Source: Streptomyces sp. M92 (GTDB lineage Bacteria; Actinomycetota; Actinomycetes; Streptomycetales; Streptomycetaceae). Taken from it: a stretch of 64,000 nt of DNA. This document shows positions 13,560 to 22,446 of the stretch, one piece after another. Made by a program: the position numbers and the translations under genes. Within the stretch, counting starts at the first letter, position 1. Each line of letters begins with the position of its first letter. The notes beneath the pieces are model-generated. The model was not told the origin of the DNA, ran no database searches, and saw only the letters and a list, made by a program, of their open reading frames with translations. The stretch is from assembly GCF_028473745.1 (NCBI RefSeq), contig NZ_CP101137.1:7261501-7325500 (forward strand), read 5' to 3'.

Positions 13560-13684
13560 GTGTCGCGTTGTCCCTTCGCCTTCGTCTGCCTGGTCTGCTA
13601 GCGGTGCGCCATTGTTGCAGCCCGCGCGGGTCCCAAAGCGCCGGATGCCCCGTCGGGTGCCTCTCAGTCCGGCGTCGGTCGCCG

Positions 13685-14836
13685 TCAGAGGCGCACGGTG
13701 GCCCGGAAGAGCGTGCCGCTTCCGGACACGTCGGCCTGCTCGCCGGCCGGGACGAAGACGGAGCGGCCGGGGGTCAGTTCGTGTTCGCCCGTTCGTACGG
13801 TGCCGGCCGTGCAGAGCAGGATCTGCGGGGCGGGCAGGGTGAGGTCGTGGGCGGCGGCGCCCTCGGGCAGGACGTACCGGGACAGGCGGAACTCGTCGGT
13901 CGGGGTGTCGTAGGCCTCCTCGCCGTCGGGGGACGCCTCCGGGCGCAGGACGCCGGGGTCGCCGGCCTCGAAGCGGACGACGCGCAGGAGTTCGGGGACG
14001 TCGACGTGCTTGGGGGTGAGGCCGCACCGCAGGACGTTGTCGGAGTTGGCCATGATCTCGACGCCGAGGCCGTCGAGGTAGGCGTGCGGGATGCCGGCGC
14101 CGAGGTACAGGGCCTCGCCGGGCTGGAGCCGGACGTGGTTGAGGAGCAGGGCGGCGAGCACGCCGGGGTCGCCCGGGTAGTGGTGGGCGATGTCGGCGTA
14201 GGGCGCGTAGGGGCCGCCGAGGCGGTCGCAGGCGGCCGCGGTCTCGGTGACCGTGCGGGACATGTCCTCGGGGTCGGCGGTGAGGATCGCGGTGAGGACC
14301 TCGCGCAGGGCGGCGTCCTCGGGCTGGGCGCGCAGCAGGTCGGCGTAGGGCTTGAGGGAGGCGATGCCGAGCCCGTCGATGAGGTCGGCGGTCTCGGTGG
14401 GCGGGCGGAAGCCGCACAGGCCGTCGAACTCGGTGAGGGCGCAGATCAGTTCGGGCTTGTGGTTGGCGTCCTTGTAGTTGCGGTGCGGGGCGTCGAGGGG
14501 GACGCCGCGGCGCTCTTCGTCCTCGTAGCCGGCCCCGGCCTGCGCGAGGTCGGGGTGGACCTGGAGGGAGAGCGGGGCGCCGGCGGCGAGGAGCTTGAGG
14601 AGGAAGGGCAGCCGGGGGCCGAACCTGGCCACGGAGGCGGCGCCCAGTTCCTTCTCGGGGTCGGCGTCGACGACGTCGGCGAGGGTGCCCCGGCCGGTGC
14701 GGGAGGGGGCGCCGGGGTGGGCGCCCATCCACATCTCCGCCTGCGGTTCGCCGGTCGGCTCGGTCCCGAGCAGGGCCGGGATCGCGGTGGTGGAACCCCA
14801 GGCGTAGGGGCGGACGGTGTTGTCGAGGCGGTCCAT
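13685..14836 (-). CDS. manA: Mannose-6-phosphate isomerase, class I
   Basis: 383 residues. The enzyme interconverts fructose-6-phosphate and mannose-6-phosphate. Zn ligands are in LQVHPD (Gln92, His94), HKPEL (Glu129) and the His of GAGIPHAYLDG. The start MDRLDNTVRPYAWGS matches the family's N-terminus. It is the first step of the GDP-mannose route, whose later enzymes lie at 16528-17892 and 31978-33060. The SIS gene ends 62 bp upstream, consistent with one transcript from manB through manA. Confidence 0.95.
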   Translation of the reverse strand: MDRLDNTVRPYAWGSTTAIPALLGTEPTGEPQAEMWMGAHPGAPSRTGRGTLADVVDADPEKELGAASVARFGPRLPFLLKLLAAGAPLSLQVHPDLAQAGAGYEDEERRGVPLDAPHRNYKDANHKPELICALTEFDGLCGFRPPTETADLIDGLGIASLKPYADLLRAQPEDAALREVLTAILTADPEDMSRTVTETAAACDRLGGPYAPYADIAHHYPGDPGVLAALLLNHVRLQPGEALYLGAGIPHAYLDGLGVEIMANSDNVLRCGLTPKHVDVPELLRVVRFEAGDPGVLRPEASPDGEEAYDTPTDEFRLSRYVLPEGAAAHDLTLPAPQILLCTAGTVRTGEHELTPGRSVFVPAGEQADVSGSGTLFRATVRL

Positions 14837-14898
14837 GGGCTCTCTCTGCCGGTGCGTGTCCTTGGCGTACGGAGGTGTACGCGGTGGTGCGTACGAGA

Positions 14899-16026
14899 TC
14901 AGGCGCCCGAGGCGAGGGCCAGGTAAACGGCGGCGAAATCCGTGATGGCGATCAGTTCGGCGAGGGTCTCCAGCTCGCCGCCCGCTTCGGGTTCCAGCTC
15001 GCTGATCGGCGTGTTGTGGCCGAGGGCGAGGTCACGGGCGCCGGGGGCGGCGGTGAGGCCTCCGATGGGGCGGTCGCGCAGGAGCACCACGCGCGCGTGC
15101 AGGGTCGGTGTGTCCTCGACGCGGTCGCGGAAGAAGTCGTCGGGGTCGGCTGCGGCGGCGAGCCGGCCGGCGAGCAGGGCGTTGTGCGCGTCCAGGGCCT
15201 CGGGGAGTTCGGCGACGACGGCCGGGGTGCCGGACAGTTCGGCGAGGGCGGCGGCGAAGCGGCGGCCCGCCGGTCCGGCGGAGGTGCCCTCGGTCCAGAT
15301 GGCGGGGAGGGAGTCGGCGAGCTCGGCCGCCAGGGTCTTGGCGGGGTTGCTGTAGGTCGCGATCGCGGGCCCGCAGCGCTCGGCGATGCGGTCGAGGCGG
15401 TCGGCGACCTTCTCGACGGCCTCGGGGGGTGCTTCGAGCAGGCCGGTGCGGTCGAGGAGCGCGAGGAGCGGGGTGAGCAGCGCCCACAGCACGCCGGGGG
15501 CGGCGCCGGCGAGGGGTTCGTCGTGGTCGTAGGGCGCGGTCGCCATGGGGATGAACAGGCCGTGCGAGGCGTTCACCGACTCGCTGAGCGGGGAGCGGGC
15601 GGGGGCGACGGCGACGACCGTGCAGCCCCGGCGGTAGGCCTGTTCGGAGAGCAGGGCGAGGCCCGGCTCGGTGCCGTCGGGGGTGGCGATCAGCAGGAGG
15701 TCGACGGAGCCAGCCCAGCCGGGCAGTTCCCAGCGCAGGGCGCCGGCGGCGGGGGCGACGCCGGTGGGGGCGAGGCGGGTGACGGGGCTGCCTGCGCCTG
15801 CCAGGGTGCCGAGGAGGTCGGCGGCGTGGGTGGCGGCGGCGCCGGGGCCGGCGATGAGGACGGCGCGGGGGCGGCCGTCGGGCTTGAGGTTGCCGACGCC
15901 GGCCTCGGCGGCGTGCCGGGCGGCGGTGCGGACGCGGGCACCGGCCTCGGCGGCGCCGCGCAGGAGCCCGCGGCGGTCGGCGTCCGTGAGGCGCTCCGGG
16001 GAGTCGAGGAGCGTTTCGTCGAGCAT
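14899..16026 (-). CDS. SIS-domain protein, glucose/mannose-6-phosphate isomerase-like
   Basis: 375 residues from the ATG at 16026. The SIS fold is suggested by AVLIAGPGAAATHAADLLG near residue 55, LLLIATPDGTEPGLALLSEQAYRRGC in the middle, and a C-terminal half like bacterial phosphoglucose/phosphomannose isomerases. It sits between manA and manB as its M. tuberculosis counterpart does, so a role in hexose-phosphate metabolism or its control is reasonable. The usual catalytic Glu/His of phosphoglucose isomerases cannot be confirmed by eye, so enzymatic activity is uncertain. Confidence 0.8.
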   Translation of the reverse strand: MLDETLLDSPERLTDADRRGLLRGAAEAGARVRTAARHAAEAGVGNLKPDGRPRAVLIAGPGAAATHAADLLGTLAGAGSPVTRLAPTGVAPAAGALRWELPGWAGSVDLLLIATPDGTEPGLALLSEQAYRRGCTVVAVAPARSPLSESVNASHGLFIPMATAPYDHDEPLAGAAPGVLWALLTPLLALLDRTGLLEAPPEAVEKVADRLDRIAERCGPAIATYSNPAKTLAAELADSLPAIWTEGTSAGPAGRRFAAALAELSGTPAVVAELPEALDAHNALLAGRLAAAADPDDFFRDRVEDTPTLHARVVLLRDRPIGGLTAAPGARDLALGHNTPISELEPEAGGELETLAELIAITDFAAVYLALASGA

Positions 16027-16091
16027 GGCGGCTGTCTCCGATCGCCGGGAGCGTTCGTCGGGGTGCGCGGCGGGTGGCGGCGGGCCGTCGG

Positions 16092-16262
16092 TTACTCGGG
16101 GCGGCGGGCCTCGTCGACGAGGAGGACGGGGATGCCGTCGCGCACCGGGTACGCCAGGCCGCAGTCCTGGCCGGTGCAGATCAGCTCGGCGTCCTGCTCC
16201 TTGAGGGGGGCGTGGCAGGCCGGGCAGGCGAGGATCTCCAGGAGGCCGGCTTCGAGCGGCAT
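16092..16262 (-). CDS. Trm112-like zinc-ribbon protein
   Basis: A 56-residue protein with a zinc ribbon: Cys13 and Cys16 (LACPACHAPL) and Cys29 and Cys34 (ICTGQDCGLAYPV), followed by the family's RDGIPVLLVDEA tail. Trm112 proteins are small activating partners of SAM-dependent methyltransferases; which methyltransferase this one serves is unknown. The ATG at 16262 follows GAAGGGAA. It lies 65 bp upstream of the SIS gene in the manB-manA cluster. Confidence 0.88.
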   Translation of the reverse strand: MPLEAGLLEILACPACHAPLKEQDAELICTGQDCGLAYPVRDGIPVLLVDEARRPE

Positions 16263-16435
16263 GGGGGTTCCCTTCGGGGGCGGTTGGGTTTGTGTGGATG
16301 TGCTGGTCAGGGTACCGCCGGTGTGGGGGCGGGTGCGTGGGTACGGGGCAGGTGGGGGGTGCCCGGCGGGGGTGTGGGCGTCGGGGGTGGGTGCGCGGCC
16401 CCACGCAGGCCGGTTGCCCGGCGTTGGTGCGGGCC

Positions 16436-16520
16436 GGGGGTGGGTCGCGCTGCCCGGCGCGGCGGGGTGCCGCTGCGCCCACCCGTGCCGCCCCAGCGGC
16501 ACGACTGCCCGCAGCTGGGG
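16436..16520. repeat. Dispersed intergenic repeat, copy A
   Basis: Immediately 3' of manB, this stretch shares GTGGGTCGCGC, GGCGGGGTGCC, a CCCACCC-CGTGCCG-N6-CGGCACG hairpin (16484-16503) and TGCCCGCAGCTGGG with sequences near 31290-31650 and 35413-35540. All three lie next to gene 3' ends. The rest of the 265-bp gap to the Trm112-like gene is G-rich and carries nothing else I can name. Confidence 0.6.
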
Positions 16521-16527
16521 GGCGGCG

Positions 16528-17892
16528 TCAGGCGCGGATGATGGTCAGGGCCTCGTCGCGGATCTTCGTCATCGTCGCCTCGTCGCGGGCCTCCGCGTTC
16601 AGGCGGAGCAGGGGCTCGGTGTTGGAGGGGCGGACGTTGAACCACCAGTCGGCCGACGACACGGTGAGGCCGTCGAGGTCGTCCAGGGTGACGTCGTCGC
16701 GGCCCTCGTAGGCGGCCCTGATCGCGGCGAGGCGGTCGGCCTGGTCGGCGACGGTGGAGTTGATCTCGCCGGAGCCCGCGTAGCGGTCGTACTGGGCGAC
16801 CAGGGCGGACAGGGTGCCCGGCTGGCCGCCGAGGGCGGCGAGGACGTGGAGGGCGGCCAGCATGCCCGTGTCGGCGTTCCAGAAGTCGCGGAAGTAGTAG
16901 TGCGCGGAGTGCTCGCCGCCGAAGATGGCGCCGGTCCTGGCCATCTCGGCCTTGATGAAGGAGTGGCCCACACGGGTGCGTTCGGGCGTGCCGCCGTTCT
17001 CCCGCACCACCTCCGGGACGGACCAGGAGGTGATCAGGTTGTGGATGACGGTGCCCTGGCCGCCGTTGCGGGCGAGCTCGCGAGCGGCCACCAGGGCGGT
17101 CACGGCGGACGGGGAGACCGGGTCGCCGTTCTGGTCGACGACGAAGCAGCGGTCGGCGTCGCCGTCGAAGGCGAGGCCGAGGTCGGCGCCCTCCTCGCGG
17201 ACGCGCTGCTGGAGGTCGACGAGGTTGGCCGGGTCGAGGGGGTTGGCCTCGTGGTTGGGGAAGGTGCCGTCGAGTTCGAAGTACATCGGCACGAGGTCGA
17301 GGGGCAGGCCGGTGAAGACCGAGGGGACGGTGTGGCCGCCCATGCCGTTGCCCGCGTCGACGACCACCTTCAGGGGGCGGATGGTGGTGAGGTCGACGAG
17401 GGAGCGCAGGTGGGCCGCGTAGTCGGCGAGGGTGTCGCGGCGGGTGACCGTGCCGGGGCGTGCGGCCGGTTCGGGGGCGCCGGTCTCGCTCCAGCGCTCC
17501 ACGAGCGCGCGGATCTGCGCGAGGCCCGTGTCCTGGCCGACGGGGGCCGCTCCCGCGCGGCACAGCTTGATGCCGTTGTACTGGGCCGGGTTGTGCGAGG
17601 CCGTGAACATGGCGCCCGGCAGACCCAGGGCACCGGAGGCGTAGTACAGCTGGTCCGTGGAGCACAGGCCGATCTCGGTGACGTCGGCGCCGCGAGCCGC
17701 CGCCCCGCGCGCGAAGGCGCCGGACAGGCCGGGCGAGGAGGGTCGCATGTCGTGGCCGACCACGACGGCGCTCGCGCCGGTCAGCTCGACGAAGGCCGCG
17801 CCGAACAGCTCGGCCAGCGACTCGTCCCACTGGTCCGGGACCACACCGCGTACGTCGTACGCCTTCACGATCTGCGACAGATCAGCAGCCAC
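16528..17892 (-). CDS. manB: Phosphomannomutase (alpha-D-phosphohexomutase)
   Basis: 454 residues from a GTG at 17892 with AGGAAGG upstream. All four active-site elements of the superfamily are seen: the phosphoserine loop TASHNP (Ser99), the Mg loop DGDADR (243-248), the sugar-recognition loop GGEHS (325-329) and a C-terminal phosphate loop with RPSNTEPLLRL. It converts mannose-6-P to mannose-1-P for GDP-mannose; some homologues also act on glucose phosphates. It belongs with manA, the SIS gene and the Trm112-like gene on the minus strand. Confidence 0.95.
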   Translation of the reverse strand: MAADLSQIVKAYDVRGVVPDQWDESLAELFGAAFVELTGASAVVVGHDMRPSSPGLSGAFARGAAARGADVTEIGLCSTDQLYYASGALGLPGAMFTASHNPAQYNGIKLCRAGAAPVGQDTGLAQIRALVERWSETGAPEPAARPGTVTRRDTLADYAAHLRSLVDLTTIRPLKVVVDAGNGMGGHTVPSVFTGLPLDLVPMYFELDGTFPNHEANPLDPANLVDLQQRVREEGADLGLAFDGDADRCFVVDQNGDPVSPSAVTALVAARELARNGGQGTVIHNLITSWSVPEVVRENGGTPERTRVGHSFIKAEMARTGAIFGGEHSAHYYFRDFWNADTGMLAALHVLAALGGQPGTLSALVAQYDRYAGSGEINSTVADQADRLAAIRAAYEGRDDVTLDDLDGLTVSSADWWFNVRPSNTEPLLRLNAEARDEATMTKIRDEALTIIRA

Positions 17893-17971
17893 GGCCAACC
17901 TTCCTGAAAGTCCTGTCGGAGCCCACAAACTACCCGCAACCGCCGGCCGGGCGTCGCGGGGTCGTGGAAGG

Positions 17972-19612
17972 TCAGGGCAGCATCCAGCCCAGGACCGGCG
18001 TCGACTGGCCGACCACGATCAGGCACATCACCAGCAGCAGGCCCAGGCTCCAGGGCAGCACCTTGCGCAGCAGGTCTCCCTCGCGGCCCGCGAGGCCGAC
18101 GGCCGCGCAGGCGATGGTGAGGTTCTGCGGGGAGATCATCTTGCCGAGTACGCCGCCCGAACTGTTCGCGGCGGCGAGCAGCTCCGGCGACAGACCCGAC
18201 TCCCGCGCGGCGGTCACCTGGAGGGCGCCGAAGAGCGCGTTGGCGGAGGTGTCGGAGCCGGAGACGGCGACGCCGAACCAGCCCAGCACCGGCGACAGGA
18301 AGGCGAGCCCGGCCCCGGCCGCCGCGACGAAGTGGCCGATGGTGGCGGCCTGCCCGGAGAGGTTCATGACATAGGCGAGGGCGAGGACGGAGGTCACGGT
18401 GAGGATCGCGAACCGCAGCTCGCGCACCGTCGCGAGCCATTCCCTGACCGCCACGCGCGCGTGCACGCCGAGGACGGCGGCCGTGGCGAGACCGGCGAGC
18501 AGCACGAGCGTGCCGCCGGTGGACACGATCGGCAGGGAGAAGGCGTTGCCGCCGACGGGGTTGCCCTCCGGGTCGACGACGTCCAGGAACGGCCAGTCGT
18601 ACGTCTGGGTCGCCCGCGCCAGCCAGTCCTTGACCGCCGGGATCTGCGCGACGGAGAAGACGGCGACGATCAGGGCGTAGGGCGCGTAGGCCCGTACGAC
18701 CTCCCGGTGCGGGTCCCGCTCGTCCAGTTCCTCGCTGCGTACGCCGGTGAGGACGGCGGTGCGTACGGGCTCGGCGGCGGGCCTGCGGGCCCGCGGCACG
18801 GCGACCAGGGCGCCGGCGCCGAGGAGGGCGGCGCCGATGTCGGCGAGCTGGGCGGAGACGTAGTTGGAGGCGACGAACTGGGCGACGGCGAAGGCGACGC
18901 CGCAGGCCAGCGCTGGCACCCACGTTTCGCGCAGCCCGCGCCGCCCGTCCACCAGGGCGACCAGCAGCAGCGGCACGACGAGGGCCAGCAGGGGCGTCTG
19001 ACGGCCCACCACGGAGGCGACGTCGTCCAGCGGCAGCCCGGTGACCTGGGCCAGCGTCACCACGGGGGTGCCCATCGCGCCGAAGGCGACCGGGGCGGTG
19101 TTGGCGACGAGCGAGACGACGGCGGCGCGCACCGGGTCGAAGCCGAGGGCGACGAGCATGACCGAGCAGATCGCGACGGGCGCCCCGAACCCGGCGAGCG
19201 CCTCCAGCAGCGCGCCGAAGCAGAAGGCGACGACCAGGGCCTGGATGCGCGGGTCGTCGGACAGCCGCCCGAAGGAGCGGCGGAGGATGTCGAAGTGCCG
19301 GGTGCGGACGGTCATGCGGTACACCCACAGGGCGTTCACGACGATCCACAGGATGGGGAAGACGCCGAACACGGCGCCCTGTGCGGCGCTGGAGGCCGTC
19401 TGGTCCAGTGGCATGCCGTAGGCGAGCCAGGCGACGAGTACGGCCGCCAGGAGGCCGGTGAGGCCCGCCAGGTGCGCCTTCATGCGGACGCCGCCCAGCA
19501 GGACGAGGACGATCACCAGGGGCAGGGCCGCCACCAGCGCGGACAGGCCGAGCGAGCCGGCGACGGGTTCCAGTTCCTGGACGTACACGGGCGCCTCCCC
19601 GGATTCCGCCAT
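17972..19612 (-). CDS. L-lactate permease (LctP family)
   Basis: 546 residues, almost entirely hydrophobic helices (about 13-14). Family hallmarks include the FPILWIVVNALWVYRM stretch near residue 85, the GFGAPVAI loop and LTGLPLDDV. LctP proteins import L- or D-lactate and glycolate with protons. The gene lies between manB and the DUF3499 gene. The mycobacterial synteny block has nothing at this position, so it looks like a streptomycete insertion. The ATG at 19612 is the first plausible start; alternative frames over this region are shadows. Confidence 0.93.
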   Translation of the reverse strand: MAESGEAPVYVQELEPVAGSLGLSALVAALPLVIVLVLLGGVRMKAHLAGLTGLLAAVLVAWLAYGMPLDQTASSAAQGAVFGVFPILWIVVNALWVYRMTVRTRHFDILRRSFGRLSDDPRIQALVVAFCFGALLEALAGFGAPVAICSVMLVALGFDPVRAAVVSLVANTAPVAFGAMGTPVVTLAQVTGLPLDDVASVVGRQTPLLALVVPLLLVALVDGRRGLRETWVPALACGVAFAVAQFVASNYVSAQLADIGAALLGAGALVAVPRARRPAAEPVRTAVLTGVRSEELDERDPHREVVRAYAPYALIVAVFSVAQIPAVKDWLARATQTYDWPFLDVVDPEGNPVGGNAFSLPIVSTGGTLVLLAGLATAAVLGVHARVAVREWLATVRELRFAILTVTSVLALAYVMNLSGQAATIGHFVAAAGAGLAFLSPVLGWFGVAVSGSDTSANALFGALQVTAARESGLSPELLAAANSSGGVLGKMISPQNLTIACAAVGLAGREGDLLRKVLPWSLGLLLVMCLIVVGQSTPVLGWMLP

Positions 19613-19729
19613 GCGAAAGCGGTTTCTCGCGACTCCCGGAATGGTCGTGTCCGCGACAACGCTGCGTCAATGGGTGTGCGGTAAACGGATCTGCAGCAAC
19701 GGTTCGGCGCGGGAGGGAGTGGAGTGGCG

Positions 19730-20104
19730 TCAGTTGTCCGGCGAGCGCAGCACGCGCAGGTGGCCGCGGCGCGCGACCTCCATCGGGTCGGCCGCGCGGG
19801 GACCGCCACCGGCCTCCGCCGCCCGCTCCTGGGGGCGGGCCGCCTCACGGACCGCGTTGGCGAGCGCTTCCAGGTCGTCACCGCTGGGGCGGGCCGGGGC
19901 CGAGCCGTCGAGGAGGCGGACGACCTCCCAGCCACGCGGGGCGGTGAGGCGCTCGGAGTGCTCGGCACACAGGTCGTAGCAGTGGGGTTCGGCGTAGGTG
20001 GCGAGCGGGCCGAGGACCGCGGTCGAGTCGGCGTAGACGTACGTCAGCGTCGCGACGGCGGGACGGCCGCAGGCGGTGCGCGAACAGCGACGTACAGGGC
20101 TCAC
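19730..20104 (-). CDS. DUF3499 family protein
   Basis: 124 residues from a GTG at 20104. Cys-rich motifs SPVRRCSRTACGRPA and YDLCAEHSERL suggest a small zinc-binding fold, followed by a charged tail. The family is nearly universal in actinobacteria and always near whiB2/whiB and the zincin-like gene; its function is unknown. It is divergent from the zincin-like gene across 342 bp (20105-20446), which must hold both promoters. The frame stays open to 20206, but the conserved family start is at SPVRRC. Confidence 0.85.
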   Translation of the reverse strand: MSPVRRCSRTACGRPAVATLTYVYADSTAVLGPLATYAEPHCYDLCAEHSERLTAPRGWEVVRLLDGSAPARPSGDDLEALANAVREAARPQERAAEAGGGPRAADPMEVARRGHLRVLRSPDN

Positions 20105-20446
20105 GATGTTGGACGGTACCGCACTCTTGAGCGGGCCGCGACGACTCCCCACCAGGTCACACCACCGTGTCGCGGTGTGAAACGGGACACACCGCCTCCC
20201 GGACACCCCTCGTTGACCTGCGCGGACGACCCGGTCCGGGATGTCGGACGGGTCGGTGAGCGGTCGCGAAACGATGCGAACAGTGACATTTCCCTTGAGA
20301 TCGGCGGTCGCGGAGAGATACGGAATCGAGCCCGAGCTTGGCTGGAACGGTCATTCGGCGACATGCGTACGGAAGGCCGCGGCGCGCCCCCGGGCCGCGT
20401 GTGCGGTCCGGCGCGCGGAACCGCCGAGGACTACCCTTCACCAGTG

Positions 20447-20905
20447 ATGGACAACCCCGTGACGCCCCGTGACGCCGGCCGGCCAGGGCCCCGCAGCCGT
20501 GATCGCCACGGCCGGGGCATGCGCGGCCCGATCGCGCCCCCTCAGGTACCGCTCGCCGCGAGCCGCGGCGAGGTGTTCGCGGACCTCGTGCAGGACTCCG
20601 TGGAACGCCTGGAACGGCGGTGGCCACAGCTCGCCGACATCGACTTCCTCGTCCTCGACGTGCCGCGGCTGGACGGCGGCGGGGCCGGGGAGGCGTGGAG
20701 CGACGAGGCCGTGCCGCTCGGCGGGACGGTGCCCTCGCGGGACGGGCGGCGGGGGCGGGTGGTCGTGTACCGGCGGCCGGTCGAGATCCGCACCAAGGGG
20801 CGGGACGAGCGGGCGGCGCTGGTGCACGAGGTCGTCGTGGAGCAGGTGGCGGAGCTGCTGGGGCTGACGCCGGAGACGGTCGACCCGCGGTACGGAGAGG
20901 ACTGA
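20447..20905 (+). CDS. Zincin-like (metallopeptidase family) protein with degenerate motif
   Basis: 152 residues from ATG 20447; a GTG at 20444 is equally possible. The C-terminal region resembles the small Zincin_1 metallopeptidase family, but where active members have HExxH this protein reads LVHEVVVEQVAELLG. The first His-Glu is kept and the second zinc-binding His is lost. The N-terminal 35 residues are Arg/Pro-rich and the rest contains DIDFLVLDVPRLDG. Position opposite DUF3499 is conserved in actinobacteria. It may be a non-catalytic scaffold. It converges on DUF5719 with a 14-bp gap. Confidence 0.75.
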   Translation: MDNPVTPRDAGRPGPRSRDRHGRGMRGPIAPPQVPLAASRGEVFADLVQDSVERLERRWPQLADIDFLVLDVPRLDGGGAGEAWSDEAVPLGGTVPSRDGRRGRVVVYRRPVEIRTKGRDERAALVHEVVVEQVAELLGLTPETVDPRYGED

Positions 20906-20919
20906 ACGGGACGGGCGCG

Positions 20920-22446
20920 TCACTGCTGCAGGACGCTCAGGTCCTCCTCCGCCTTCGGTACCGAGACCATGCCCCGGTCGTCCGGGAGCGTCTGCACCGT
21001 GAAGGACGCCACGTCGTCGTCCTCGCCGGTCAGGGTGCGTGAGGCGTACGCCGGGCCGCCCGAGACCGTCTCCACCGTCAGGGCGTAGGCGCCCTCGAGT
21101 CCGGCCGGGACCGGCGCCTCGACCTTCTGGGTCGTGCCGCCCTTGATCGTGAACGTCTTGCTCGCCGTCGTGCCGTCCTCGGAGCCCGCCGATGCCGTGA
21201 CTTTGACCTTCGCGGCCTGGTCCGGCGCGGTGATGGACAGGGTCGTCCTCTCGGCCCGGTTGTCCGCGGCCGTCGCGCGTGCCCCGACCGGGTCGGAGGC
21301 CGGGATGAACGCCGACTCCTGCTCGCCGCCCTCGCCGCGCACGACCCGGACCGCGGCCACGACCGGCACGGACCCGCTCGTCGGCGTCAGCACCAGCGAA
21401 CCGGCCTCGCCGCGCGTGACCTCGCCGAGGTCGACACCGGTCGTCATGCCCGCCTTGACGTGCACGGTCTCGTGCCCGGCGGGCGTGATCGTCCCGGACG
21501 GGGAGGCGAGCCGCACCTTCAGGTCCGCGTCGCTGCCACCGGGCGTGAACAGCACCAGGCGGACGGCTGCGGCGTCCTCGGGGATGCCCGGCACCACCAG
21601 CTCGCCCGCCGGGTCCGCGGCGGCGGTCAGCCAGTCGCCGCCGGTCTTGTCGTCCAGGGCCTGCACCGCGGCGCCGAGCCGGCCGCTGCGCACACCGACG
21701 TGCACGGTCACGTCGGTCTGCTTCTCGTCGCTGAGCGTGGACAGCAGGAGGGACTCGCTGGAGTTCGGCGGGACGGTGATGCCCTCCCCCACCGTGGACT
21801 TCAGGGCGCCGTCCTTGCCGTAGAGCTCGATGTCGACGACGGCCGCGGAGTCGTCGGGATTCGTGAGGTGCACGTAGTCGGTACGGCCGGTCGACGTGCT
21901 GGCGCCCGGGAACCAGAACTCCGTGTCCGGCGCCGTGCAGTCGAGGCCCAGCAGTCCGCGGCCCGTCCCGACGGCGACCTCGGTGGTCTGCTGAACGGTC
22001 CAGCCGGGGGCGTGGCTTCCCTCGGCGGTGCCGATCAGCGCGGGTGTGTCGGCGCCGGAGGCCTTGCCGGTGGCGGGCGTGCCGGGCTTCTCGGGCTGCA
22101 CGACGGGCTTGCCCGCCTTGTCGCCGGACTTCTCGTCCTGGCCCTCCTTCTGCTCCCCCTTGTCGCCGTCCTTCGCGTCCTCCGACTCGGCCGTCGCCGC
22201 CTCGAGCGCGGCCGTGCCCTTCTCGTCGGCGCCCTTGGTGACGGGCGTGAAGGAGGTGTACGACGTCTCGGCGAGGTCGGAGTTGCTGGGCGCCGGGCAC
22301 AGCAGGCTGCTGCGCTCCACCGGCAGTACGGCGGCCGGCTCGGCGGTGTCCGCGCCGGGGTCGCCCGGTGCGGAGACGGCCGCGAACCCGGTGACGGCGG
22401 CGAGCGCCGCGGTGCCCGCGAACAGGGACAGGGTGGTGCGCTTCAC
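20920..22446 (-). CDS. DUF5719 family secreted protein
   Basis: 508 residues. The N-terminus is a signal peptide or anchor (KRTTLSLFAGTAALAAVTGF), followed by a low-complexity Lys/Glu/Asp stretch around residues 85-125 and beta-rich repeats such as TDYVHLTNPDDSAAVVDIELYG. Its ATG overlaps the stop of the giant glycosyltransferase by four bases (ATGA), so the two are translationally coupled. The pairing suggests it acts outside the membrane together with the glycosyltransferase. Function is unknown. Confidence 0.82.
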   Translation of the reverse strand: MKRTTLSLFAGTAALAAVTGFAAVSAPGDPGADTAEPAAVLPVERSSLLCPAPSNSDLAETSYTSFTPVTKGADEKGTAALEAATAESEDAKDGDKGEQKEGQDEKSGDKAGKPVVQPEKPGTPATGKASGADTPALIGTAEGSHAPGWTVQQTTEVAVGTGRGLLGLDCTAPDTEFWFPGASTSTGRTDYVHLTNPDDSAAVVDIELYGKDGALKSTVGEGITVPPNSSESLLLSTLSDEKQTDVTVHVGVRSGRLGAAVQALDDKTGGDWLTAAADPAGELVVPGIPEDAAAVRLVLFTPGGSDADLKVRLASPSGTITPAGHETVHVKAGMTTGVDLGEVTRGEAGSLVLTPTSGSVPVVAAVRVVRGEGGEQESAFIPASDPVGARATAADNRAERTTLSITAPDQAAKVKVTASAGSEDGTTASKTFTIKGGTTQKVEAPVPAGLEGAYALTVETVSGGPAYASRTLTGEDDDVASFTVQTLPDDRGMVSVPKAEEDLSVLQQ

